From the NCBI GenBank assembly GCA_964493075.1, contig CAZBNU010000061.1, positions 1-20,102 of the forward strand: a DNA stretch of 20,102 nucleotides, read 5' to 3'. The stretch comes from SLFT01 sp964493075 (GTDB lineage: Bacteria; Hydrogenedentota; Hydrogenedentia; Hydrogenedentales; CAITNO01). Shown here piece after piece: positions 1 to 6,555 of this stretch; the stretch's first letter is position 1; each line of letters starts with the position of its first letter. The translations under genes and the position numbers were made by a program. The notes below the pieces were generated by a model, which was given only the letters and a program-made list of their open reading frames with translations, ran no database searches and was not told the DNA's origin.

Positions 1-21
1 AACAAACGGTTACATCGGAAA

Positions 22-55
22 TGGTGGGTTCCGCATCCGCTTCACCCACCCTACA
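22..55. repeat. REP-like palindromic element
   Basis: Arms GGTGGGT (23-29) and ACCCACC (44-50) form a perfect 7-bp inverted repeat around a GC-rich loop, followed by CTACA. Read on the minus strand it is a GTAGGGTGGGT-type motif with the matching AACCCACC arm. Dispersed palindromes of this form are found between genes in many bacteria. The rest of the stretch up to position 118 holds no gene; a small AT-rich palindrome, TTTGTT-G-AACAAA (101-113), lies just past the stop of the GH3 gene and could help end its transcript. Confidence 0.5.
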
Positions 56-118
56 GTAGCGTATTACGATCGTTAAGCGCAGCCTGTTAGACAGTTACTC
101 TTTGTTGAACAAAAGACT

Positions 119-2122
119 TTACTCCCCCACAATAACATTAAACGTCCGTGTCTGCACATCGTCGTGGGTGTCGGTGACGGTGAGGGTTACGGGATAGGTG
201 CCGGGAGCATCGAAGGTGTGGGCTACGACCTCTTTCCTAATGTTTTTTCCGGCGAAATTCCATTCCACGCGTTTGATGGCGCTTTCCGGGTTGTACCGCG
301 CAAAACTGCCTGTGGGGAATTGTTTGGACAGGGTAACGGGCAGTCTGCCGGAGGGTACGCGCAGTATCTCCAGGGCGTTGAAGGAACGAGTCTCGCCTAC
401 GGGCAATCGGATTTCGTCAGGTAGCGGCATGATGGCCACCGGTCCCTCACCCAGCAGGATATCCGCCATAGCCTGCATGGTGGGACCGATCATGATGGAT
501 TCGCAGTAGGCCAGCAGCAGCACGTCCGCCTCGGTGAGACGTGCTGCGCCCTGCGGATTACCAAGGTAAATCACCACAAGATGAGGCGCGCTGGCCTTGA
601 GGGCATGGACCAGTTCAATTTGCGTTTCCACGCGGATGGCGTCGGTGAGGATGCAGATGATGGTGCGTATGCCCTTGATGTGTTTCGTGAGGCGCTCAAT
701 CTCGAAGCGCTGAATCTCGCCGATATGCCGCGCCGTGGTGATGGGCTGCATGGATACCGGCTTCAAGGGTTTGCTGATAAGTTGATGCAGTTCTTCCACC
801 CCCGCCACGCCGGTGATGCCTACAGGCCCGCTGATTTTCTTTTCCAGCGGCAACACGTTATCCTTGTTGCGCACGAGCGTGATGGCCCGCCGTTCAATCT
901 GGATGCTCTCTTCAATCAATTCCTTCTGGCGGCTTATTTTCTGTGCCTGTCGCTCGCTGATAGCCTTCGTCGGCATACCCATCTCCTGCTTAAACTCAAG
1001 CACGCGACGCAGCGATTCCTCAATGCGTTCTTCGGGAATGGCGCCGTCCTCCACCAGTCGGGAAATGAGTTCGATAGCCCGCATGGCAGGGAGCAGGTTG
1101 CTTCCCCAGTAGAGCATGTCCGCCCCGTTCATCAACGCCTGCACGGCCACCTCTTCCGGCTTATAACGCCCCTGAACAATTTCATCATCCAGTGGGCCTG
1201 CCACAACGACGCCTTCAAACCCAACGTCCCCCCGCAGGATATCCTTCATCACCACGGGCGACAGGCTGGCGGGGCGATTCTCCACATCCAGTGTGGGCAC
1301 AAGCACATTCCCCACATGCACCAGTTTCGCGCCATGTTTGATAAGGTCGTTATAGGGCATGGCATCGCTGGTTGCCAGCGCGGGACGGGGTGTGGTCAAT
1401 ACCGCAGCACTGCGTCCGGCATGATTCGCGCCGCCGCCGGGATAACCCATAGGCATCATCACCACGCCTGCTTCCTTGAAGGCGTCAAACAAAAGTACGC
1501 CCGCCTGTGCTGCAAAATAGGGGTCGCTGCCAAAGGTCTGTAACGTGTGGGTGGCGCTGTCCAGCGTGGGCGCAAGCATGAGCGACGGGCCCAGATGCAG
1601 GTTGAATCCCATGCCCGACAGATGTTCCGCCATGAACCTGCCCAGCCGGCGCGTGGTCTCATCTTCTCCGGCGGCGGTAATGGACAACAGCGACGGCAAT
1701 TGGATAAACGCCTTCGGGAGGGTGCGCGTGACCTGGGTCAACTGGTACAAGTCCGCTCCTATCAACAAGGGAATGCCGCTGGCGCGTTCCATAACCCGTA
1801 GCGCGTTGACGTACCCGGCAGCCGTTTCCGGTTTGAAGGCATGGGGCATGACCACGCCGCCGGGAATGCAAACCTTAAAGAACGCCATGTCATTGGCAGA
1901 GGGGACGGTCGCCCCTTCCAGCGTCACCAGCATCAACTGCGCCACCTTCGCCTTGACCGGCTGCGCCTCCAGAAAGCGGTCCACAGGGTCTTCCGGCAGG
2001 GTTTCTTCCTCTATGGGCGCGCGCTCCCAAGTCGTCGTTTCGCCTTCCGATAAAAAGGCAGAGGGCTGGGCAACCGCGATTGCGGTGAAGGATAACAGAA
2101 ATAACAGAAACGCTAAACGCAT
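119..2122 (-). CDS. Exported GH3-fold protein with C-terminal PKD domain, probably catalytically altered
   Basis: A 667-residue protein. Residues 1-19 are a Sec signal peptide ending in AVAQ. An upstream in-frame ATG at 2164 would bury this signal, and GGGAGAG lies just before the chosen ATG. Residues about 45-385 match the glycoside hydrolase family 3 barrel of the NagZ type (LHLGPSLMLAPTLD, then TFGSDP, then YPGGG). Residues 400-600 resemble the second GH3 domain, and 605-667 a PKD domain (WNFAGK, then APGTYPVTLTVTD). The family KHFPGHG motif is replaced by MGYPGGG (225-231), and the GVVVSD nucleophile motif reads GVVVAG (304-309), with Gly309 where Asp is expected. A histidine (H234) in the acid-base loop region remains. 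Enzymes of this type release N-acetylglucosamine or other sugars. Here binding or structural function, or a changed mechanism, is inferred. It is probably periplasmic or surface-exposed. Confidence 0.75.
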   Translation of the reverse strand: MRLAFLLFLLSFTAIAVAQPSAFLSEGETTTWERAPIEEETLPEDPVDRFLEAQPVKAKVAQLMLVTLEGATVPSANDMAFFKVCIPGGVVMPHAFKPETAAGYVNALRVMERASGIPLLIGADLYQLTQVTRTLPKAFIQLPSLLSITAAGEDETTRRLGRFMAEHLSGMGFNLHLGPSLMLAPTLDSATHTLQTFGSDPYFAAQAGVLLFDAFKEAGVVMMPMGYPGGGANHAGRSAAVLTTPRPALATSDAMPYNDLIKHGAKLVHVGNVLVPTLDVENRPASLSPVVMKDILRGDVGFEGVVVAGPLDDEIVQGRYKPEEVAVQALMNGADMLYWGSNLLPAMRAIELISRLVEDGAIPEERIEESLRRVLEFKQEMGMPTKAISERQAQKISRQKELIEESIQIERRAITLVRNKDNVLPLEKKISGPVGITGVAGVEELHQLISKPLKPVSMQPITTARHIGEIQRFEIERLTKHIKGIRTIICILTDAIRVETQIELVHALKASAPHLVVIYLGNPQGAARLTEADVLLLAYCESIMIGPTMQAMADILLGEGPVAIMPLPDEIRLPVGETRSFNALEILRVPSGRLPVTLSKQFPTGSFARYNPESAIKRVEWNFAGKNIRKEVVAHTFDAPGTYPVTLTVTDTHDDVQTRTFNVIVGE

Positions 2123-2172
2123 ATATTCTCTCCCGACGCAGGATGACCCCTGCAATCTTTTCAATGGAGACT

Positions 2173-2202
2173 ACTATATAGCATTGGTGAGTGGTACGCC
2201 AA
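2173..2202 (-). promoter_or_regulatory. Candidate promoter of the GH3-PKD gene
   Basis: On the minus strand TTGGCG (2202-2197) is followed after 16 bp by TATATA (2180-2175), or after 18 bp by TATAGT (2178-2173). It lies about 50 bp upstream of the signal-peptide start codon. The match is reasonable but not perfect. Confidence 0.4.
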
Positions 2203-2209
2203 CTGAGTA

Positions 2210-2305
2210 ATGGGAAGTATGGGAGACATGGGAGTCATGGGAAGATTGAGCGTTGTAGGCTTTGAGACTTCGTCTCATAGTTCCCATGCTTCCCATATCT
2301 CCCAA
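2210..2305. repeat. Inverted arrays of a 9-bp repeat (consensus ATGGGARNN)
   Basis: Four head-to-tail 9-mers run on the plus strand: ATGGGAAGT (2210-2218), ATGGGAGAC (2219-2227), ATGGGAGTC (2228-2236) and ATGGGAAGA (2237-2245). Three more units lie in opposite orientation at 2279-2305, reading ATGGGAACT, ATGGGAAGC and TTGGGAGAT on the minus strand. Between the arrays is a tight hairpin, TGAGAC-TTC-GTCTCA (2263-2277). The whole block sits between two minus-strand genes and could fold as a large imperfect stem in RNA. Confidence 0.75.
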
Positions 2306-2308
2306 AAA

Positions 2309-3268
2309 CTATTTTTCAGGCAATCCCGTGTACCGCTCCCAGTCCATTGCTGGTTCGGTGAGCGTATTGTAAAGTTCCGGGCGACGCTGGGCGAGATTGC
2401 GGCTGTGGGCGCGTGCGTTGCGCAGCATCTTCATGTCGAGTTCCGCCTGTATGACGCCTTCGCCCGGCGCGCCGATATGAGCGAGGATTTCGCTCCGATA
2501 CTGTCCGATCATGGTACCTGCGCCATAGGCCTGGTTGGCGGTGATGATATGCACTTCATTCTGGAACATGGCGCTTTTGACAATGTAGTCCTCAATGCTG
2601 CCGCCGCGCCCGTTTATCCACACAATGATTTCTGCACCTTTAAGCGACAATATGCGCCAGGGTTCCGGGAACCAGCCGTCGTAACAGGTCAGGATGGCGA
2701 CCCTCCCAAAATCCAGATCAAAGACCGGCAATTCCTGACCCCGTTCCATTTTCCATTCTGGATCGTTTTTGATGAACCACTGCACATCGTGCCCCGGTGC
2801 AGGTTCGGTGAAGGGTGTCTTATCCGTATCAAACTTGTCCACAGCGGCATGGGTCTTGTAATACTTGCCAACGATCTTACCGTCCCGCCCGAACAGTAAA
2901 GCGGCATTAGCGAACCTGTCGTTCTCCAGCAGTTCCCAGGAACCGACAATGACATGAATGCCCTGCTTGCGGACGGCCTCCCCGATACGCTCCGTCTCCG
3001 GTCCCGGAATCCTGATTCTGCCGAGATGGTACTCGGGGAACACCAACAGGTCGGTTTGATTCGCACCCGCCTGCTCGATATGGGGCAGCAGCGCTTCCAC
3101 CGGGTTCAGCCCCGGCGCGATGTCCCCCATTTTGTCATAACCATGCAACTGCACCGCTGTAACCGAAATAGTGTCCATGGATTGTTTTTGCTTTCCCGCC
3201 CCTGCATTAACAGCCACACCAGCGACTGCCGCTACAATACCAGTCTTCATGAAGTCTCGTCGTTTCAT
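2309..3268 (-). CDS. Tat-exported carbon-nitrogen hydrolase (nitrilase superfamily)
   Basis: A 319-residue protein. It begins with a twin-arginine signal (MKRRDFMKTG, then a hydrophobic stretch to about residue 25), so it is probably exported folded. The mature part is a single nitrilase-superfamily domain with the expected catalytic triad: Glu79 in LLVFPEYH, Lys138 in KYYKTH, and Cys195 in AILTCYDGW. These enzymes hydrolyse amide or nitrile C-N bonds through a cysteine thioester intermediate. The substrate cannot be read from the sequence. An AAGGGAAA ribosome site lies 8 bp before the ATG, and a strong promoter lies upstream. The gene is divergent from the shikimate kinase-like gene and lies upstream of the GH3 gene on the same strand. 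Exported members of this superfamily are less common than cytoplasmic ones. Confidence 0.9.
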   Translation of the reverse strand: MKRRDFMKTGIVAAVAGVAVNAGAGKQKQSMDTISVTAVQLHGYDKMGDIAPGLNPVEALLPHIEQAGANQTDLLVFPEYHLGRIRIPGPETERIGEAVRKQGIHVIVGSWELLENDRFANAALLFGRDGKIVGKYYKTHAAVDKFDTDKTPFTEPAPGHDVQWFIKNDPEWKMERGQELPVFDLDFGRVAILTCYDGWFPEPWRILSLKGAEIIVWINGRGGSIEDYIVKSAMFQNEVHIITANQAYGAGTMIGQYRSEILAHIGAPGEGVIQAELDMKMLRNARAHSRNLAQRRPELYNTLTEPAMDWERYTGLPEK

Positions 3269-3307
3269 AGATTTCCCTTGTATTTCAGTTCAAGCACCAT
3301 ATTCGTC

Positions 3308-3336
3308 ATTATAGGGACAACCCTGAAAAAGTTCAA
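3308..3336 (-). promoter_or_regulatory. Promoter of the nitrilase gene
   Basis: On the minus strand TTGAAC (3336-3331) is separated by exactly 17 bp from a perfect TATAAT (3313-3308). Predicted transcription start is near 3301, giving a leader of about 33 nt that contains the AAGGGAAA ribosome site. This is among the best sigma-70-like promoters in the window. Confidence 0.7.
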
Positions 3337-3400
3337 CATACAGGTTGCACGCAGCACCATTCAGGGAACATACTACTTCCAAAAAAAATGGAGTACAACC

Positions 3401-3925
3401 ATGAATCCCCTTATCCATGCGGATAGCAACATCATACTGGTCGGCATGCCGTGGAGCGGCAAAAGCACTATGGGTGTGGTGTTGGCGAAACTGCTGGCAC
3501 GCCCTTTCCTCGACACCGATATTCTGATACAAACAGGAGAAAAACGTGCCTTGCAAACAATCATTGACCAGGAAGGAGCCAACGCGCTGCAACAAAAGGA
3601 AGAAGGCTATGTCCTCGCCCTGAACTGTCGCGGCCATGTTATCGCCACTGGCGGCAGCGTGGTCTACAGCAATGCCGCCATAAGCCATTTGAAACAAAAC
3701 AGCTGCTGCATCTACCTGCAAGTACCGCTTTCCGAAATCGAAGCACGCGCCACCAGCATCGAGGACCGCGGCCTCGTGCGCAAGCCCGGCCAAACCCTCG
3801 CCGACCTGTATGCAGAGCGAACCCTCTTGTACGAGCGATACGCTGACATTACTATTCACTGCGAAAGCATGAATCAGGCACAGGTATTGGACGAGTTGAT
3901 GAAAAGAATTACGGCAACGCCTTAA
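3401..3925 (+). CDS. aroK: Stand-alone shikimate kinase-like protein
   Basis: A 174-residue protein, the usual length for shikimate kinase, which phosphorylates the 3-hydroxyl of shikimate. Visible motifs are the Walker A loop GMPWSGKST (15-23), DTD (38-40) for magnesium and shikimate, ATGGSVV (82-88), a lid region with RGLVRKPG (123-130), and ERTLLYERYAD (139-149). The family arginine that follows the second helix (FR..E, Arg58 in many enzymes) appears as Gln65 in ALQQKEE, so shikimate binding may be weakened or the substrate changed. The reading frame is open far upstream, but only the ATG at 3401 has GGAG 7 bp before it and begins just ahead of the kinase fold. It faces vapC, with only about 40 bp between the stops and no clear terminator. 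Confidence 0.85.
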   Translation: MNPLIHADSNIILVGMPWSGKSTMGVVLAKLLARPFLDTDILIQTGEKRALQTIIDQEGANALQQKEEGYVLALNCRGHVIATGGSVVYSNAAISHLKQNSCCIYLQVPLSEIEARATSIEDRGLVRKPGQTLADLYAERTLLYERYADITIHCESMNQAQVLDELMKRITATP

Positions 3926-3966
3926 TGTGTGAAACAATTATATCAAGAGCAAAGAACCGTTGCAGA

Positions 3967-4413
3967 TTATGTTTCTGAATTGAATGCAGCAAGAGGATGC
4001 CGCCATTTCAATCCTGGAAATCTTGCAAAATCACGGTCAGTGGTAATCCATTCCGCGCCAGACTCAATTGCCAAAGCTGCCAGATAAGCATCAGTAACAA
4101 TATTTCCCTTGGCTTCTGATTCTTTGCAGAGTTTGACAAAAATATCCCAATGTTTTTCTCCAGGGCTTACCCTTATAGAATTTGGGTGTTGCAACAAAAA
4201 ACTCGTGAACTTTACAACCTCCGGCAAGGTGCTGGGTCGTGCAAAAATCTTTGGGTGGGTCGTTATCCTTATGACAGCACTCAATACAACATCAGATATA
4301 CCGAATAGCCCTGTTCCCGTTAAAGTGTTTCCCAACCAATGTTTGTATTCCCCATGACAGACTGCATCTTCCCGAAACGCATAGATGAGTACATTAACAT
4401 CTGTAAGTATCAC
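3967..4413 (-). CDS. vapC: PIN-domain ribonuclease toxin, VapC type
   Basis: A 148-residue PIN-domain protein. Acidic residues expected to hold magnesium are visible: Asp5 in TDVNVLIYA, Asp108 in VTDAYLAALA, and Asp126 and Asp128 in TTDRDF. The VLSAVIRITTHPKIF segment is typical of the plant- and mycobacterial-type PIN subfamily. VapC toxins cut specific RNAs, often tRNA or rRNA, and are held inactive by VapB. The start codon is GTG. It overlaps the TGA of the antitoxin gene as GTGA, with a GGAGG site inside the end of vapB, so the two are translationally coupled. Target RNA cannot be told from the sequence. Confidence 0.88.
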   Translation of the reverse strand: MILTDVNVLIYAFREDAVCHGEYKHWLGNTLTGTGLFGISDVVLSAVIRITTHPKIFARPSTLPEVVKFTSFLLQHPNSIRVSPGEKHWDIFVKLCKESEAKGNIVTDAYLAALAIESGAEWITTDRDFARFPGLKWRHPLAAFNSET

Positions 4414-4652
4414 CCCCGGCCCTCCATAATGTCTATCAGGGAAGAGGTATCATCCAAGTCAACCCCCGGCAACAATCCACCTTTTCCAGATGTTGGAATC
4501 TTTATATCTTGAACAGGAGATACCTGTTTCTGGACAGCAAATGAAAGACGCAACGCATCTTCAACAACAGATGTTAGTGTTGTATTGCTTTCCAGTGCTT
4601 TGCGTTTCGCACTCTGGAGTAATGTATCGTTTATATTTAATGTCGTTCTCAT
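4410..4652 (-). CDS. vapB: Antitoxin, VapB type (ribbon-helix-helix)
   Basis: An 80-residue protein. The N-terminal MRTTLNINDTLL strand followed by two helices (residues 10-37) is a ribbon-helix-helix DNA-binding fold. The C-terminal half (about 45-80), rich in Gly, Asp and Ser, is the likely toxin-wrapping tail. It precedes vapC with a 4-bp overlap and probably represses their shared promoter. An in-frame ATG 12 bp upstream (4664) lies inside the predicted -10 element, so the ATG at 4652 is preferred. No Shine-Dalgarno site precedes either ATG, which fits a leaderless message. Confidence 0.82.
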   Translation of the reverse strand: MRTTLNINDTLLQSAKRKALESNTTLTSVVEDALRLSFAVQKQVSPVQDIKIPTSGKGGLLPGVDLDDTSSLIDIMEGRG

Positions 4653-4659
4653 GCATAAA

Positions 4660-4688
4660 AGCATATCATAGGTACATCAATATGTCAA
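4660..4688 (-). promoter_or_regulatory. vapBC promoter, predicted leaderless
   Basis: On the minus strand a perfect TTGACA (4688-4683) is followed after 17 bp by TATGCT (4665-4660). The usual start distance puts the first transcribed base at or within 1-2 nt of the A of the vapB ATG at 4652. Autoregulation by VapB binding here is expected from the family but no clear operator palindrome was identified. Confidence 0.65.
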
Positions 4689-4754
4689 GACGATTACACG
4701 AACTTTGTATTGAACATATTACCATTCATGAAACACAGTGCTCACGCCCCGAAA

Positions 4755-4964
4755 ATTTTCCTTCAACAGGCTATTCGTGTAGTATATCCCCATGCCGAAA
4801 CTAACTTCCNNNNNNNNNNNNNNNNNNNNNNNNNNNNNNNNNNNNNNNNNNNNNNNNNNNNNNNNNNNNNNNNNNNNNNNNNNNNNNNNNNNNNNNNNNN
4901 NNNNNNNNNATTTTCCTTCAACAGGCTATTCGTGTAGTATATCCCCATGCCGAAACTAACTTCC
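4755..4964. other. Scaffold gap (100 N) flanked by an exact 55-bp duplicate
   Basis: Positions 4810-4909 are N. The 55 bases before the gap (4755-4809) are identical to the 55 bases after it (4910-4964), and both copies include the start codon and first codons of the ResB-like gene (ATG at 4792 and 4947). An exact overlap of 55 bases ending at a gap is what two contigs sharing a k-mer-sized end would give. The probable real sequence has one copy and no gap. With the gap collapsed, the vapB-ResB-like intergenic region is only about 140 bp and shows no further gene. Confidence 0.85.
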
Positions 4965-6376
4965 AGACTTTTATTATCCATGCTTTACCTGGGCGGCCTG
5001 CTCTTTGCTGGCGGGTATGTGCTGCAATGGGCACAATCCTTTGAAGGCATCCTCGTTGTAGAAAAGGGACGCACGGAACAATGGACGGTGCGCACTTCCG
5101 ATGAGGAGGACGGTCTTTTCAGCGCACAACGGAATATGCCGGTGGACGTCATCGGATTTGATAATCCGCAGGCGGCAACGCATGTGTTGGGCGCCAAAGG
5201 CCAGTTCGACGCCGCCGTACTCCCCTTCCGCCTGAAACTTGAGGACGTGAACGTGCTGGAGCGGCATCCGGACAAGGAAACGCTAGAGGTCATCCGGGCG
5301 GGCAAAACAACCAAGGCCACGGTGAAGCCGGGACACTCCCTTTCGCTGCCGGAAGGGCAAATCACCATGATCGGGATTGAGCCGTGGCGCGGCCTGATCC
5401 GTGACGGCAGCGGCGAACCCATGGCGGCAGTATCCCTCAAATCCGGCAACGATTCTTGGTCGCCCGTTCTGTTTGTAAATACGAAATCCGTTATCCGGCC
5501 CCTGTCAGGACTGGCCCTGTCGCTGCACTGGTTCCCGGAAGAGGATGCGGCCCGTGCGCCGGTTTCTGAGCAGCAAGCGTCCGCACGCCAGACCCGCTGG
5601 GGCATCCATGACACCGGGCGCACCCACTGGTTCGAAGCGCTCACCCCGGGCACCGGCGTTACCACCTCCGATGGGACGCAATATACCCTTGTAGAAGTGC
5701 AGGAAAATAAAGATGCTGCACTACCTCCTGTCGCCGCCATCGTGCTGCAAAAGGTATCCGGCGGCAACGCATCCCCGTTTCGCGTAGAAGCCAATGCCGC
5801 CACGCCGGACAGTGAAGCGATTCTCGAATCCTATAACGACAGAAATATCATCCGATTACATGCATGGCGCGACGGAACCGTTGTAGTTCATGAGTCAAAC
5901 GAAGGAAAGCCGGGGGAAGTGCGCCTGCTTAATGAAGGGGAACGCATCGAAATCCAGGGAACAACGCCCCCGCTTCAATTACGGCTTGAACAGATGATGC
6001 GCACCGCTATACCCGTGGCCGGTGAAGACGCCAGAATGCTGGTGCTGCAAACCGCTGACGATGAGATTCGCCTCCGGGAAGGGCAAAGCGTCCAACTCAA
6101 AGAATCCCGTCTCCGCTTCCGCCGCATACCCCAGCCGCCCACAGTGCAATACACCTTGCAGGTTCTCCACAAGGAGAAAGAAGAGGAGAACCAGGAATTT
6201 GTGCTGGCACCCGGCGCAAGCAAACGCGTGGGACAATGGCGGTTCACCCACGATGTGGAACATGGGGATAGCGAAACCATCGCCGTGCTGAACGCCAAGC
6301 GTCTGCCGGGCACGCCCACCCAGTACTTAGGGCTCGCCCTGTTCCTCCTCGGCGCACTGGGTCTGACCGTGTTCCG
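4947..6376 (+). CDS. ResB-like membrane protein, 3' end lost in gap
   Basis: At least 476 residues are visible. A membrane helix lies at about 7-28 (LLLSMLYLGGLLFAGGYVLQW region, an uncleaved anchor), followed by a long hydrophilic extracytoplasmic part rich in beta-strand segments. A second helix at about 454-476 (QYLGLALFLLGALGLTVF) comes just before the N run. The phrase RLPGTPTQYLGLALFLLG resembles the end of ResB/Ccs1 proteins, which help deliver haem during cytochrome c maturation. The rest of the domain is too divergent for certainty. No haem-binding histidine pattern is evident. The open frame through the following N run is artificial, so the true stop is unknown. No good Shine-Dalgarno site precedes the ATG; an alternative start is at 4980. 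Confidence 0.6.
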
Positions 6377-6476
6377 NNNNNNNNNNNNNNNNNNNNNNNN
6401 NNNNNNNNNNNNNNNNNNNNNNNNNNNNNNNNNNNNNNNNNNNNNNNNNNNNNNNNNNNNNNNNNNNNNNNNNNNN
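6377..6476. other. Scaffold gap of 100 N
   Basis: Exactly 100 N, a placeholder length. Unlike the first gap, the flanks share no visible overlap, so real sequence of unknown length is missing. It should contain the end of the ResB-like gene and may hold more genes, for example a partner cytochrome c assembly gene. Confidence 0.95.
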
Positions 6477-6509
6477 TGGCATAGTCTGTTTTTTCAGCGT
6501 GGTCTGTGG

Positions 6510-6515
6510 CATAAT
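6510..6515 (+). promoter_or_regulatory. Candidate -10 element of the GH20 gene
   Basis: CATAAT matches the -10 consensus at five of six bases and lies 40 bp before the start codon. The region 16-18 bp upstream is a T-rich run without a good -35 match, so the call is weak. Confidence 0.3.
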
Positions 6516-6555
6516 ACGGACAGAGGCGATTTCTACACTACAAAAGGAAACACAC

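Noticed and set aside
581..2210. Long plus-strand frames (320 and 221 residues), one His-rich, opposite the GH3 gene
   Set aside because: The opposite strand has a signal peptide, GH3 and PKD motifs and a ribosome site; these frames have none.
2210..2899. A 229-residue plus-strand frame beginning MGSMGDMGVMG
   Set aside because: The start is the 9-bp repeat array and the rest is antisense to the nitrilase gene, which has clear catalytic motifs.
2954..3400. An N-terminal extension of the shikimate kinase-like protein
   Set aside because: The open frame upstream overlaps the nitrilase gene antisense; the ATG at 3401 has a ribosome site and starts the kinase fold.
3967..4688. The VapBC pair as a new defence system
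   Set aside because: Both proteins and the overlap arrangement fit the known VapBC family; no other defence gene is nearby.
4710..4981. Small reading frames on both strands spanning the first N run
   Set aside because: They are made by the N run and the duplicated 55-bp flanks and show no protein-like signal.
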